Shown here piece by piece: positions 12,401 through 24,876 of a stretch of 64,000 nucleotides of DNA (the first letter of the stretch is position 1; each line of letters begins with the position of its first letter). This DNA comes from Gracilariopsis chorda. Lineage: Eukaryota; Rhodophyta; Florideophyceae; Gracilariales; Gracilariaceae. The stretch spans positions 1-64,000 of the forward strand of contig NBIV01000091.1 in the NCBI GenBank assembly GCA_003194525.1, given 5' to 3'. The notes beneath the pieces are model-generated. The model made no database searches. It saw only the letters and a program-made list of their open reading frames with translations, and was not told the origin of the DNA. The translations under genes and the position numbers were made by a program.

Positions 12401-13918
12401 TATGTCTCCATCAACTCAAAACAAGCAGTTGGTGATTGTGGTCGTCGCCGTCGCGCGGCTTAGGGAAATCAAAGATGAGAATCGTGATTCATATGACCAG
12501 TTGTCAACTAAGGGGAAATTTCGGGATCAGAGATGATGAGATATGTGGTGGAGGACAGACTTGTTGTTGAGTTGTTGATAGCGTGCCCTCTAATCGTAGC
12601 TTGCGTGACAAGGGAGAGATTGCAGTACGATGTCATTTTGAAAGCTATTGGTGACTGGAACTAACGATTGTTTTTCGTCTGATTCTTGATCCTCGCGAGG
12701 TAGAAGAACGGATTTGAAAAGCATATCAAAGACGACGGAAACGCGTTTTCACTATGATCACCATTCAAACGTCTCAAATAAATCCACTTCTTCGTGTCCT
12801 TGAAAATATAGACATTTTTTTAGAGCTTTTTTCGGTTTTGTCTGGAAAACCACAACGATTCGTGAGCACGCAGCTCATCAGAGTTAAGACAAAGCTGTGT
12901 TGTCTACACTCATGATATCATCATCTCGGACAACGCCGTGTAAATCAAGCCATCGACTTGCTACCAAAACTAATCTTTTGGGTTTTCGTTTAGATACCCA
13001 CCTACCACATACTGGGAAGCAAAATTTCATTTAATTTGTTTGGTTTGCCAATCCGGCTCTGGGATAATGCGACAAGCATTGATCTGCTTACTTCTTTACC
13101 TTTTCCCTCACTAAACAAGATACATCTACGACTACGGGACGAACGACATGTGACCAACCACAAAGTGTATAGCTCCAAGGTCAAGCTGTTTTGAGAGGCT
13201 TGATGCCAAATGGCAGTTATCCTTTTCTCTTTTAGTTGCATGCATTTTCATTAGAAATAGGGAAGAATTGCGTCTTGTGCTGTAGCCAGTGCGCACAGCC
13301 CGAGCAATTCACACTAGAGTTAGGATGGTTGGGAAGGCAGTGAACACTTAGCTGTACTAAACTTTGTCACTGGTGGGGACAGAAATACTGCTGAAAATTA
13401 TAAGGTAGGGTAGATCGCGCCCTTGCTTTAGGGAAGAGACTAAACAGAACAACGATGTATATGACTAAACGGTACGAATGCTACCGAGACTAAACCTCAT
13501 GCCTTGGCGACTGCCGTGTGCTCCGGACCCGCGCAGCCTGAAGTATCGCCATGTAGATCAAGGCCTGGTACAGGTGAACACTGAAGTTGGTGCGGTCCAC
13601 TAATTAACTAGTTAAGTACACACCACATTGCGCTACTCCGCAGATAATAGTGTGGATGTAACACTGAAACTGGAGAGGCGGCACGATGGAAGGTCTGGCT
13701 GGTTCTAAGGAGAGAACGCCAGACTTCATCTCCTTTAATAGAGTCTAATGGATACAATCGATACATCTAGAAGATCCTGACACTACATTACGGGACACTA
13801 ACGTCGGAGACAGAGCTTGTAGTCTGTCTTCGACTGAGCTCCGTGGCCCTACAGGTACGTCTGTGTTACAGTGGACCACACTACTTACCTATCTACACTA
13901 ATTCATGTCACTCTTTAA
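12401..13918. other. Region without a recognisable gene
   Basis: Only short frames. The frame at 13002-13241 (minus) resembles nothing I know. Near 13652-13668 and 13866-13886 lies a TAGTGTGG...TGTAACAC motif in inverted orientation, which could be the ends of a short non-autonomous element of about 235 bp next to the pogo element. Confidence 0.5.
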
Positions 13919-13920
13919 TA

Positions 13921-15846
13921 GTGTGGGCTACAATAAATCTGTACGAGGAAATTAGTGTAGACATCCATTTCATGGCTCAAGTGCTTCCAACAAACTCCCC
14001 ATCAAAGTTCGCACGATATTTGCGCACGATAGCCTGAAATTCGAGAAACAACTGACGCTTTTTCCACTGCCCCTTAAGATTTAACGCCATTCCACATTTT
14101 ATGATGGCCTTCGTAGCGTAAGAAACACCATCCGCATCGCGTTGCGAGCTAACAGCTCTAACTGACTCAACTACCAACTTTAAAAGTGTTTCTTCGCTGG
14201 ATTTGATAACTTTCCAGACCCTCTTTCTCCATCAGAGCACAGCCCCTTTTCAATTGAGTTCATCTTGAAGTCGTCCCATTTGGTGCGCCAGTACCTTTTC
14301 AGCTTCTGTATTCTAAAACTGTAGTCCGGTTGAACATGGTGCGTTGCAATACAAGGAAAGAATCTGATCTCCCTCTTGCTCTCATTCAAACCCGTTCTAT
14401 CCTCGTATGTGATACAATGAGTGTTCACATTATCGACATATAGCACACGCATTCGACCATTTGGCAAAGAAGCAGAAACATGTCGCTCTCGAACCCACTC
14501 TAAGAAAACGCGCTTATGCACCCATGATTTTGTGCCTATATGATACGTAACGCCCGGAGCATTGTCAGGTAGTCCGCGGATGAGATATATATTATCAACA
14601 TTCTTAATTATGAGCATCGGCGTTTCAAGACGACCCTGTGGTCCTCCAGTGATGAGTACTATCATCTTTATGCGGTCATGACCAGAAACCACATACGCAT
14701 GCCGCACATTTTTCTCTCCTACTAACGCTAGAGTTTTGTGGTCATCCATACTATGCAGAAATGCGTTTCATCTGCATTGTATACATATTCTTCTCACAAG
14801 GTATTGGTACAGAACTCTCCGGCAAGGTGGTCCAAGTGAAAGGCCATTTCTCGTTCGATTTGCTCTGGTTTTGCCGGAGATACCATAATCTTGCCACACT
14901 GTGCTCGACTTTCTATATTATTAGAGCGTTGCATGAAAGATTGTATCCACCTCGTTGCAATGAGATCCCTGATTGGTTTCTTGTTTCGGCTGTCAACCAT
15001 TCCACTGTAGTACATACCATTTTCTCGTACGTCAGTCAACCCAAAGCCAAACTTTTAAGAAGATGAGCGTTGCATTTTAATCCTGTCTTACGCATTCTAC
15101 TAAACTCGGCAAGCAAGTCGTCCGGCAGAGCTGCAGCCCACGGGAGGAGTCTCTTTCCTCTGCCCTGCCGTGCTTTGCAATAGTGACTTTTCAGACTATT
15201 TTTTATGCTCTTACAAAAGAAATGTTGTGGTTATTTTCGACTTTGTTATGACGCAATATTATTTGCGCTCGATTCTTCCAATAACGGCTTGCGCGTTGGA
15301 GATTGGCCTTATAATCACTACAAAAGTATTGCGGGAATTGTTTGACTGCCCGGCTTGTAATGTTTTTGTCGCCGTTTGTCGCGGCATCGCTGATCATCCA
15401 CTTCGCAGTGACCGTATTGGCGCTACGAGTGAATACAATTTGTGGAGCGCATTTGCATGCATGTCGTTGAGTTGGGCTTTGTTCTCTGTCTAGGGTAGAA
15501 TTGCATGGTAGAAGATGAACATTGGCATTGTTAGGGCATGAGTTGAACTTGTTTGACGACGTTTGCAGCATTCCAGCAGAAGCTGCAAAAACTAGAGAAC
15601 CGTTGAGAGCATTATTACGCTCTCGAGAGCAGTTTTCTCATTTTTTTGGTACGGTCGCTGCGAAACGGAAGAAGTTTGATACGGTTGACCGTCTGGTCCT
15701 AACGGTTATGAATCCTCAGCTCTGTTTTGGCGCGCAATTTGTTTCTAGTGTACACTATTTGTTGTCAAAAGTCCAGAGAGCCACACATAATGTAATGCGG
15801 GCCACCTATTTGGGTGTCTACACTATTTCTGATTCACTACCCACAC
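13921..15846 (-). mobile_element. Pogo-type DNA transposon (1.93 kb, broken)
   Basis: The ends read GTGTGGG...AGTGTAGACAYCCA on both sides in inverted orientation (left about 13921-13975, right about 15802-15846). Both ends are flanked by TA (13919-13920 and 15847-15848), the target of the pogo/Tc1-mariner superfamily. The terminal repeats are imperfect, with an 11-bp longer spacer on the left. The enclosed minus-strand gene is a DDE transposase whose C-terminus stops just inside the left repeat. Old and dead. Confidence 0.75.
13977..15571 (-). pseudogene. Pogo-type (DDE_1) transposase pseudogene
   Basis: It would cut and rejoin the element ends. Parts in order on the minus strand: a helix-turn-helix region at 15480-15203 (QFPQYFCSDYKANLQRASRY...); a middle region at 15170-14794 (RAQCGKIMVSPAKPEQIERE); the first catalytic aspartate in YNADETHF at about 14788-14765; the second in VLYVDNVNTH within 14749-14180; the third in HHVQPDYSFRIQKLK; and a C-terminal piece at 14177-13977. 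The gene is spread over at least four reading frames, with frameshifts between 15203 and 15039, near 14757 and near 14178. The catalytic residues themselves are still readable. No intact copy of this family is in the window. Confidence 0.8.
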
Positions 15847-15888
15847 TAATATCAGTGTTTGCCTGTACTTGAACGACGTGGTCAGCAT

Positions 15889-17250
15889 TCACTCCGTATT
15901 ACCGGATTGTCGTTGCACTACAGATTTGCAGAGCATCAGTAGACGCTTAACACCGAGGTAAGTGACTCTGGCAGGCGGATCTTGAGGCACTTCGAGAGCA
16001 TATAGCTCGTGTCCTGAAACTTTTATGGACTGCAACTGATATGCAGTTTCCAGCGCATCATCGAGATGCCAGGGCATGCCCCGCAAAACATCATAACGGC
16101 AGTCCGCTACACCTCAGGGGTCGTGAAAAGTATGAAAACTGATTTGGACTGTACCGACGGCAAGTTTTATAGCACTTTCAATCGAACTACGCTTATGGTG
16201 GTCAAAGCCCATTATTATATTTAGAAAACGGAGAGAGGCACGGTGGTTGTTCGCAAAACGGTTCAAGATCACGTTTGACATGCAGCCATCATCTTTAAAA
16301 CTTCTAACCGGAATAGAGTTACACGTTCCGCTCATGACAAGAACCGGGACACATAGAGCACTAGCAATGTAGCTAGATACGTTTTGAAGAATCGTCACGT
16401 TTTGTTAAATGAATTCCTTCGAACATGAATTTATTTGTTCTGAGAGAACAGTTTAGTTTTCCAAACTATTAGCATATATGCTGTCTACCTCCGCCAGTGT
16501 AGTAATGACGCTACTTACTGCAGAAAAACCGGAGTTGCGCTGATGGTGCTTATACAGGGGACATTCGGGCATTCGGGCTTACGCAAGGTAAAACAAGCAT
16601 TGTTCTTGATATAATGAAGGCGCTTGTTCGAGCGAGTGGTCGGCTTAACGTTGGTACTATCGATTTCTGTCGGTTCAAAAGTGGATCCTTGAGAGATACC
16701 GAAATTCGATCGAAGACCGAGACCAATACCACGGAAACCAGCATCAATGGAAAAATCAATTCCTGTAGCCTTCTCAAACTCAAAGAAGTGTGCTATACGG
16801 GCCTCTAATTGCATTTTAGAACTCAGGCTCCCGACAAACTTGTCCTATTCTTTACTCGTACTCATGTCCGGAACCCTCAGGATAATATTACGAAAGCGTG
16901 TAGGTTATAGAGCGAAAGTTCCTGTTAGCTTCATGAACGGGGAAAATCACGAGAGCGTCGTTCGTGATATTCGGGAACAAACGCACCTCTGATGGCAGCA
17001 GTAAACTCTGCTTACATTTAATGCAACAAATGTGCTTTCAAAACTGTTTACTACCAAATAGCAGCCTTGCCCGTCGAAACATTATTCGCAAAAGAGATAC
17101 GGTTCTCATCGAACAGTGCTACGTTACCATTTTCAAGTTGGATGATAATAGAGTACTGGTCTACTATGCGCAACCAAGTGTCTACCAACAAAACTCAATG
17201 GCACCACTGAACACTTCTGGCTTCTTCGGCTTCAGATTGATCGCAACAGC
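15889..17250 (-). mobile_element. Old gag-protease fossil of an LTR element
   Basis: Minus-strand patches read as a Gag end followed by a retropepsin-like domain. 16515-16814 has an Arg/Pro/Cys-rich segment (NNACFTLRKPECPNVPC) like a decayed zinc knuckle. 16114-16398 has a segment like the start of a retropepsin fold (IPVRSFKDDGCMSNVI), and 15889-16086 has YDV-x-x-GMPWHL, the typical second half of such a domain. Several breaks, no LTRs seen, clearly older than the copia element beside it. Family uncertain, probably Ty3-like. Confidence 0.4.
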
Positions 17251-17293
17251 GGTTGTTCATAATAGATTAGAAATGACACGTCCAAAATGCTAC

Positions 17294-17573
17294 TATGAAA
17301 ATGGCGTTATGCAAACAAGAACAGAACAACTTTACTACTCGTCGGTAGCTGTTTTTCGTCCTCTGCTCACCACCAGTCCTTGGTACCGCAACAGAATTAC
17401 TCGGTACTTATGCTATCTACCGAGTTGAACCATAAGGAACGACACATGCAAACGAGTGCAACTAACTGTTGGAAGCATCTGCAAAAGCAAATTCACGGTC
17501 TCTCTTTAACATAGCAACAAGGCCATTGTAAGGTGTTAGCCTCACGTAACAACACATGCCCTTGTCCTTCACA
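17294..17573 (-). repeat. 3' LTR of the copia element (280 bp, uninterrupted)
   Basis: On the minus strand it starts TGTGAAGGACAAGGGCATG and ends TTTTCATA. A purine tract (GAAAAAGGGTGTG on the minus strand, 17574-17586) lies just upstream, as expected for the plus-strand primer. It serves as the unoccupied reference for both insertions in the 5' LTR. Confidence 0.85.
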
Positions 17574-17595
17574 CACACCCTTTTTCGTAACTCTG

Positions 17596-18080
17596 TCACC
17601 CAGTTGATTTATTTGAATCATTAAACAAAGCATCACCAAAGTCTATGGAAATCGTACCTGTGTAGAGCAAGAGCTGCAATGCTTCAGACATTGGGCTGTC
17701 GCTGTTCGTCAACGGGTCCGCATAGTTGCATCTACCAGCAATCCATATCATGCGGGATACTTTTCGAGTTTCAAAGTCACAACAGATGACACTAACGTCT
17801 CCACAAATAGATCGATCTGTTGCATTACGGCACGTAGAAAGAGTTCCATAAATGTCTTTTGAATCCACCATAATCCATAATTCAACATTGATACATAGAA
17901 GAACTTGAAATGCTTTCGCCAATACCTTTCCTTCATCTATAGCTTCGCCGGCAGCCAGGATCTCAGCAGATCCAACGGATTTAACGGGGCGCCTTGACTT
18001 ATGGGAGGACCAACTCAGTGTGTGAAACACTGAATCAAGAGACAAGTCTCCAAAAAGTATACCAGCCAGAAAAACGAACT
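17596..18080 (-). pseudogene. Copia RNase H, C-terminal part
   Basis: The minus strand reads HTLSWSSHKSRRPVKSVGSA(E)ILAAGEA, then LWIMVDSKDIYGTLST and WIAGRCNYADPLT, the hallmarks of the copia RNase H domain. It degrades the RNA of the RNA-DNA hybrid during replication. The N-terminal part (VVRFSDGSRNY, about 18630-18650) lies on the other side of the inserted solo LTR. Fossil. Confidence 0.75.
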
Positions 18081-18085
18081 GTCCG

Positions 18086-18611
18086 TGATCGGTATTTCTG
18101 TGGAATATCTACGTGATTGGGTGTCGTGTGATTGGGAGGAGAAGGTTCTTGTGCTACTGAAGATTCATGCACGCGTACTGTAGAGATGTATCAGATTGTA
18201 CATCTGCATTCTACGTCACACGGTGACGGAGATGAAGTGATAATGATGCTTTGTAGGACTGATTGTAATGGATACTGACATTATTGGTGGTCTAATCTGT
18301 GCAATTGCGGGTCTACGATAATGTGTAGGACATATACATTGTATGTGCATGTAGTCTACTGTTACTGCAATACTTAAGTAGTTGTTGAGAGTGCAATAGC
18401 TCTCGACTAGAACAACAACAAACTATTCTACAACCGTCTTTCGACTTCTTCTTCTGTACATCCGCGCTTCTTCGCGCCTTCCGTGCTACTCCGCGTCTGT
18501 TTGTCCGTAGGGACCTCAACAGCTCATCTACCTTGTGTCTGCTTGTCCGCCGTGGACCTCAGCAGCACTCCAGACTAAGGTGCGCCTCGCATCTGTGGTT
18601 CAAACCCAACA
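18086..18611 (-). mobile_element. Solo LTR inserted in the copia RNase H gene
   Basis: 526 bp with TG...CA ends; on the minus strand it starts TGTTGGGTTTGAACC, a common copia LTR start. It is flanked by GTCCG (18081-18085) and GGCCG (18612-18616), a duplication with one difference. The copia protein sequence continues on both sides. No partner LTR or interior is present, so it is probably the product of LTR-LTR recombination. Confidence 0.7.
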
Positions 18612-18629
18612 GGCCGCTTGATAATTTCT

Positions 18630-19794
18630 GCTACCATCCGAAAACCTAACAACTGATACTTTGTACTCCTTCTTGTCTAAGGGTTTGCTGTATTTGAGCA
18701 GTGTGCCACGTCTCTTTAGATCCTTAAGAACATTACTCTGTGTGGAAACATCCTTAATCTGCGGTGTGGGACCCTTCTGTTGAAGAGAGATGGACGCATA
18801 AGCACAAAACCGCGATGCAGCAATTCTTAACCAACTAATCGGGCTGTTCATCGAACGAAAGACCGATGCCTCAATGCTATTGAGAGGCTCTTCAGACTGT
18901 TTGAGTTTGGCTCCGCTCAGCATATAGGCTTCGTAACTTTGTAACTTCTCCTCACCGTCTATAGTGATCGTACCTTCTTCAAACTGCTGGATTGAAAGTT
19001 CATAGAAATTCAGTTTGCCAGGTTCATAAACAATTGTCCCAAGCTGGTATTCTTCAGATATTTGCTTGGCTACTATTGAAAGTGTTCTCTCGGCGTAGCA
19101 AAGAGAATAGCGTCATCCACCTTAACTGCTAGAATGCGGGTATGGTCGTTGCTGGATTGGAATTACAGCTGAGGAACATAGAAGAGCTGCTGAAATCCGA
19201 ATCCACGTGACACTTCGTCGCTGAGCTGCTGCCACTTTGCTTCGGCATTAGCGAGTCCATAGGCAGCAGGAAGAAGTAGCCAATAATGACCACGCATAGT
19301 TTTTCATTCTCTTGGTGGAATCATGTACACATCTCCTTTAGCCTCAGTTTCCAGAAATGCGCTCTTAAAATCGATTGTCATTAAAATCCATTTTAAGATA
19401 ACACAAAGAGAAAGCAAGATCCTTATTCCTACAGGTGGACATGTGGCAGAGTCGGTCTTCAGAATGTCTATGGCTCCATCCTATTCCCGTGGACAGCGAT
19501 GCGTGCCTTGAGTGTGAGAGTACCATCGCCACATTTCTTCACTTTGTAAAGTACGTGGCTAGTCACGATTTTGGCATTCACAGGAACTAGTGAGACAGGA
19601 ATATCTCGGATAATCTTTCTAAATGACTTATCTTCCTTCGCGTATGAATTATCAGTTTCATATGGGAGAAGGCCTTGGGCTTGGTGTAACAGGAACTCGT
19701 TCGTCCCAAAAGCCTCGTAGTATGTTCAAATGATCTGCTTCTCTGTGCTGTGAAGTTCTTTTCCCGGCGTAAGTTGTACTTCAGCTCCGCGTAC
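18630..19794 (-). pseudogene. Copia reverse transcriptase region
   Basis: The minus strand carries the copia-type RT active-site segment VKVDDAILFATPREHF near 19115-19070. About 18600-18923 holds the link region running into RNase H. Several breaks; no long open frame. Confidence 0.65.
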
Positions 19795-20589
19795 TACTTC
19801 TGATGCAGTGAGTTTTCCGTATGGGTTCCTTGTTTCGGGGTTTCCGCTTTCTTGTCTTCCTCTGATAGAAACTTCCAGCTTTCTTCTTGCAGTCGGAGTA
19901 CTTCCTTGTCTCCGTTATCATACTCGATAGAATATTTGTCAGTGCGCTGGTTGTGCTGAGTAACTGTGCCTGGGTAGTACTTCTTGTCTTGGCCAATAGA
20001 GTTTAATCTGATCTCCCACGCTTGGAAACTGTTGACCGATTGGAGGATTATCTTCTGTCGGCATCGCGGGTATCGGAGTCTGTGAATGGCTAGCGTGATC
20101 ATCGAGACCAGTCTGCGCATCCTGCACTGTTTTCGTCAATTTATCTTCGAGGGTTCTGTCCGTTTCGTCGATGGCATCTTGCACAGCGGAAGCTAGTTCA
20201 TCGGTACAAGTAGCCGGTCGTACGTCTTCAATAGCTACTCTAACCTTCTTCCCGGATGTTCCTGGCACGTTACCTGTCCTGCTAGCAATGTCAAAAGACA
20301 GTACAGGTTTTGGAGGTGACCAAATGCCTCTCTTCCTATTTTGGTGTTTCAGGTAGACTGGGACAGTGTCACCAACAGAAATGGGTAATTCTTCGAAGGT
20401 TTTTGATCGAAGGATAAGGGTCAACTTTCGTTTAGCCAGGAGGTTCTGGTATGCTTCGTATACTTGCTGAGGCAGCAGCATGGGTGATTGGCTTGATTGA
20501 ATTGGCCAAGGATAGCCTTTTGCAAGTTCATGAGCGGACATGACATCATTTCCATAAAGGTCGTTCGAAATTGCAATAGCTTGATTCAC
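19794..20589 (-). pseudogene. Copia integrase C-terminal region with Tudor-like segment
   Basis: Two overlapping minus-strand frames. The first (20589-19939) encodes a charged linker typical of the region behind the integrase core. The second (ending 19794) has KKYYPGTVTQHNQRTDKYSI followed by EYDNGDKEVLRL. This Y-x-G-x-V...H-x-V/I-x-Y-D-D/N-G-D pattern is Tudor-like and common in copia elements of algae and oomycetes. It may bind chromatin. Fossil. Confidence 0.6.
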
Positions 20590-20607
20590 AAGGAGCTTGG
20601 AATATCC

Positions 20608-20921
20608 TTAGTAGCCAGAGGTGCAATCTTCCTTCAGCCGTAGATAGATTTCACGTATTACTTTGTGCTTAGATTCTAGGACGTTCTTGTTGTGTCTTCG
20701 GGGTAGCAGTGATCTGGGCTCTATCCCATGACACTCTAGAAATTCAATGAATATCTTATTCCTGAATGCAGGATCAAACGCAACTGTCTGATGCGTCCAG
20801 AAGGGATTAATCCAATGCGCTTCAAACACATGCAATGCATTGATCATCGATGTGTCTTCAACTACAGCACAGGTAGAATACCTAGAAGTAGAGTCCATGA
20901 TGTGTATGACACAGTACTTGT
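20608..20921 (-). pseudogene. Copia integrase core, part left of the Ty3 insertion
   Basis: The minus strand reads VIHIMDSTSRYSTCAVVEDT, then VAFDPAFRNKIFIEFLECHGI and SLLPRRHNKNVLESKHKVIR, matching the DDE core of copia integrase. Its upstream half is at 27899-28252 on the far side of the inserted Ty3 element. Confidence 0.7.
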
Positions 20922-20927
20922 AGAGGT

Positions 20928-21088
20928 TGTCCACTTGGACATACCTGACTGGCGCGCATGGCACGCCAGTCTTTATGAAAACGTCTGATTGGCCCTCCGA
21001 CGATCTCGCCGGAAAGCCAGAGTCAATAAAAGCCGGCCCCTCCCCCCTTCCCATCCGAAGGGGGAGGCAAGCCACTTGGTTGCTTTCA
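20928..21088 (+). repeat. Family C 5' LTR (161 bp)
   Basis: Contains a hairpin ACTGGCG/CGCCAGT near 20948-20970 and GTCAATAAAAGCC, which could serve as TATA box or polyadenylation signal. Confidence 0.85.
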
Positions 21089-21828
21089 TGGTTCTTTCGA
21101 GGAGGAACTTCTTAGAACAATGTCGTCGCTCCCGGCAGTTTTGTTTAATGGTGAGCCTGACTCAGATGTAGTCAAGTTCTTCTTTTCTTTTGACAATGTT
21201 GTAGCAAAAGGTGCCAATGATCCTGAAAATGCAATGCAGCTCTTGCCGTGTTTGACGGGAAAAGCGTTGGACTTCTATTACAAAACCTAAGCATACGAGG
21301 GACAGTTAATAGAAGAAGCATATGATTACGCCGCTGTAAAACAAGTCATGATTGAAGTGTTTTCTGAAGTCGTCAGTCAGGAAGAGTATATCCGGAGGGC
21401 CATGAATTGTAGGCTCCGTCCATTGGACATGGCTACCTCTCTGAAAGATATGGATGTGGCTTTCAAGAAGGCTAACTTCAACTATGAAGCTAAGTTCGGA
21501 CTGCTAAGAAACGCAGTCATGGAACACATGGAACTGGCTGAATAGGTGTTGCTGAGAGGTGCAAGTGACTATGAATCACTCAAGCATACCATTCGGGACC
21601 ACGTTCGCTGCCGAGAAACTTTCAGTAAAGCCTATATTGGGAAGTGGAATGGAGACAGTAGGCGGCCACACGCTAAGAGGATTCTCCGTCGTCCCGAACA
21701 AACCGTGGATTGACTGGAAAATAAGGTAGAAGACCTTACATCTCAGACTTACATCTCAGATAGCGGAACTTACTATTTTAGTTAAGAAAAAACAAACTTC
21801 GAACGAGGAGAGCAATTTTCGTGTCTGT

Positions 21829-21950
21829 TAATTCTGTGACAAGCCGGGACATGGCGCGAACTGGTGTGACAAAAGTCATCAGGGTAATACTAGATGCCTG
21901 CGATGGGGGAAGATAGGCCACTCAGAAGCTACTTGTTGGTCAAAGCCGCA
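21829..21950 (+). pseudogene. Family C Gag zinc knuckles
   Basis: Reads FCDKPGHGANWC (C-x2-C-x4-H-x4-C, the standard CCHC knuckle) followed by a second, altered one (CLRWGKIGHSEATC). They bind genomic RNA in the particle. The surrounding Gag is broken. Confidence 0.7.
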
Positions 21951-22494
21951 GGTACCAGAGACAGCCATTGCCGCTAATGACACACATTTGAAGGTAGAAG
22001 GAGACAAATGGCAAGGCTCTGGAAAGGATAAATAGTACATGGTGGGGATCGTGACTGAAGAAGTGGAAGAAGAAGAGACTTTCAATGCTACGAATAGAGA
22101 TGCTGAAGGCAGGGCACTGCCAAAACAGCCAAAGACGTGTAGAATGGCCGTGAAAGAGTTGCTCAACCCTCAACCCGGTCCTGTCATTGACCTCAAGAAA
22201 GGTCTATCAAGCCGAAAGAGAGTTAAACCCAAACTTGGCAAAGTGGGTCTGAAGAACGCCTAGAAAGCCCAAAGAGATGGAATTTCACACTTTTTGGGAG
22301 AGTACAATGTACTTATTGAGCTGGCAAATGCTTCTTGTGGTCTCACATTTGGCCAAATGCTCCGTGGAGACGCCGAAAAGGCAAAAATACAGATTCAAAA
22401 ACTGTTTGTGAAGAACGCTAGAAGTCAGAAGGTTGCCATCGCCCACAAGCCTGGAAGTATCAGAAGATTAAAAATTGTGAAGTAGAAGGTATTC

Positions 22495-23055
22495 GGAACT
22501 AAATTCAACGCACTGTTAGACTCAGGAGCAGTGCCAAACCTTCTCTCCAGTTCCCTGATGGAAGAACGTACGCTCTCACCAGAAGCAACCATGACGAAGT
22601 TTAAAGTCGCCGATGGAAGCTCGATTGTAGTACGAGGCGTCGTCAAAGACGTTCCAGTATTGTTCAGTGAATCAAAGACCTTGCTAAACTTTCTGGTTGT
22701 GGGAGACCCACCGGTGGACGTGATTATCGGTTCCCCGACCTTAGAGAACATTCAAGCTTGCATTGAAATGGGTAATCATACCGTGACCGTGACTATAGAA
22801 GAAAAAGAATCCGTATTAGATCTCGAGTATGATGAACGCATCTCTGATGTGGAAGGATCCAAGACTGACAGTGAGGATTTCACCTCAGACTCAGAAATAT
22901 ATCGAGCGTCTTCCAGCTCTGAAAGTGATGAAGAGCAAGAGCTGGTTGTGGCTCTAGCAAAGGAGATCGAATCACACCGGACAATGAATGGTAACGATGA
23001 AGGGGAAGGGAACATTCCCCTGCTCTTAGAAGAAGATGAAGATAGTAATAATTAG
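22495..23055 (+). pseudogene. Family C protease region
   Basis: The retropepsin box ALLDSGAVPNLLSS is at about 22515, followed by DVIIGSPTLENI near 22720, the second half of the domain. Then comes a long acidic Ser/Glu/Asp-rich linker (about 22810-23055) before RT. Confidence 0.7.
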
Positions 23056-23310
23056 GAGGAGGATCTACATGTGCTAACCCTGACCGGAGAGGAAGAAGAC
23101 CTAAAACCGGCATTAATCGTGACAAAGGGCAAGAACCTTTCGGAGCAGGCACAGAGGCAGCTCTCTGCAACACTTATAGAGTCAAAGGCTGTTGCTTGGT
23201 CCCTGGAGGACCTCAGACCTGCTCATGTCCCTGTCAAGCATTCTTTTGAGCTAAAGGATCCAGAACCTCTAACCTTTAGGGCCAGACGTCTCCCACTGTG
23301 ACATAATGAT

Positions 23311-24158
23311 TTGGTAAGAAATGAGATTGACATAATGCTTCGTGCAGGAATCATCACACCAGCATACTCTGCCTGGTCTTTCGCCATTGTAATCGCAAAA
23401 AGGAAGGATGGGAGCCCGAGATTTTTCGTGGATTACCGTGCATTGAATGCCAAAATGAAGTCCGATTGGTGGCCATTACCACGCATAGAAGAAGTATTTG
23501 ATGACCTTAGTGGATCCTCATTATTCACAACTCTAGATTTGTTTTCAAGATATTGGCAAGTAAAGATGGCCGAAAAGTGCAAGGAGATGACGCTTTCATC
23601 TGCAGATTCGGTTCATTCATGTTTGAATTCATGCCATTCGGATTGATGAATGCACCTGCCACATTTCAAAGTATGATGGACGCCGTCCTGAAAGAATTAT
23701 TTTTCGTCCATGTCTACTTAGATCACGTTTTAATCTTCTCCGACATTATAGAGGATCATCTGATGCATTGCAAAAAAGTAATTGACAGGATTGCCTCCCA
23801 CGGGTTGAAGATTAAGCTGACTAAGTGTACTTTTGCGCACCCTCGAGTGAAGCTTTTGGGACACATCATTGCCAATATGGGAATCGCGACGGACCCAGAG
23901 AAAATCAAAGCTATACAGGAAGCCCCACACCCTACCTCCGCGACGGAGCTAAGAAGCTTCCTTGGATTGGCCAGTTACTATCGACGATTTATACCTAGGT
24001 TTGCTGAAGCATCTGCTGCCTTGCATGAGGCCACATCACCAAAGAAAAAGTGGCACTGGACCCAAGAAATGGAAAAAGCCTTCCTATGTCTCAAAGCGAA
24101 GCTGGTGAAACCCCCTGTGCTAGGGTTTCCAGACTTTGATGAACCTTTCATAGTCTAA
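23311..24158 (+). pseudogene. Family C reverse transcriptase
   Basis: Ty3-type RT seen in two overlapping frames: FFVDYRALNAKMKSDWWPLP, LFTTLDLFSRYWQVKM, FEFMPFGLMNAPATFQ, and the active-site strand near 23715. The thumb and connection follow (LRSFLGLASYYRRFIPRFAE). RNase H continues to 24450. Fossil. Confidence 0.8.
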
Positions 24159-24876
24159 ACAGATGCATCCAGTGTTTCTTTATGGGCAGTCCTTTCTAAG
24201 AAGAAAGAAGACAAGCTATATCCAGTACAGTTTGCTAGTCGTACGATGACTGCCACTGAAAGACGTTATTCAACCTGTAAATGGGAAGCACTAGCCGTCA
24301 TCTTTGCGCTGAAGACGTTTCGTTTTTATTTGCTATCGTCTCTCCCATTCACACTCATTACTGATCATCAGGCCTTGCAGTATGCGTTTAGAAAACGGGA
24401 TACCCACGGGACACTTGCAAGATGGATGGATTTTTCTTTCGGAATATGAGTTTTAGATAAAGTACAGGCCGGGAGCAAGTAATCGTGTTGCAGATTACTT
24501 GTTGCGCATAAAGGTATCTGCAAATCAAAACACAGATGAAACCGTAACGGCCGTTTCTTCGGAAGAACCGATATTCAAAGACTTAGAGCAATTCCTTGTT
24601 GATACAGGGAACTACATCTTGGGATTGACATTGAGATCTAAAGATCCTCTTGCACGTCGCAAGATCAAGAGGAACGCTAAGAATTATATGGTATGGAACG
24701 AAAGACTCTTTCGTAGGACGAAAAAAGGGCTCTTGGTGATACACGGGATAGGAAAGCGACTACAGATCTTAAGGAGTTTCTATGATGATATTGGACACTG
24801 GGGCGTTAATAGTACCAAGCAATTTGTGCTAGAACGTTACTGGTGGCCATAGGTATATAAGAATATTGCGGAGTAC

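Noticed and set aside
15847-17293. Plus-strand frames at 16614-17428 as genes
   Set aside because: The minus strand of the same stretch shows Gag-protease motifs; the plus frames have no recognisable pattern.
18597-18611. GGTTCAAACCC resembling a tRNA T-loop
   Set aside because: It is the end of a solo LTR, and no tRNA cloverleaf can be formed around it.
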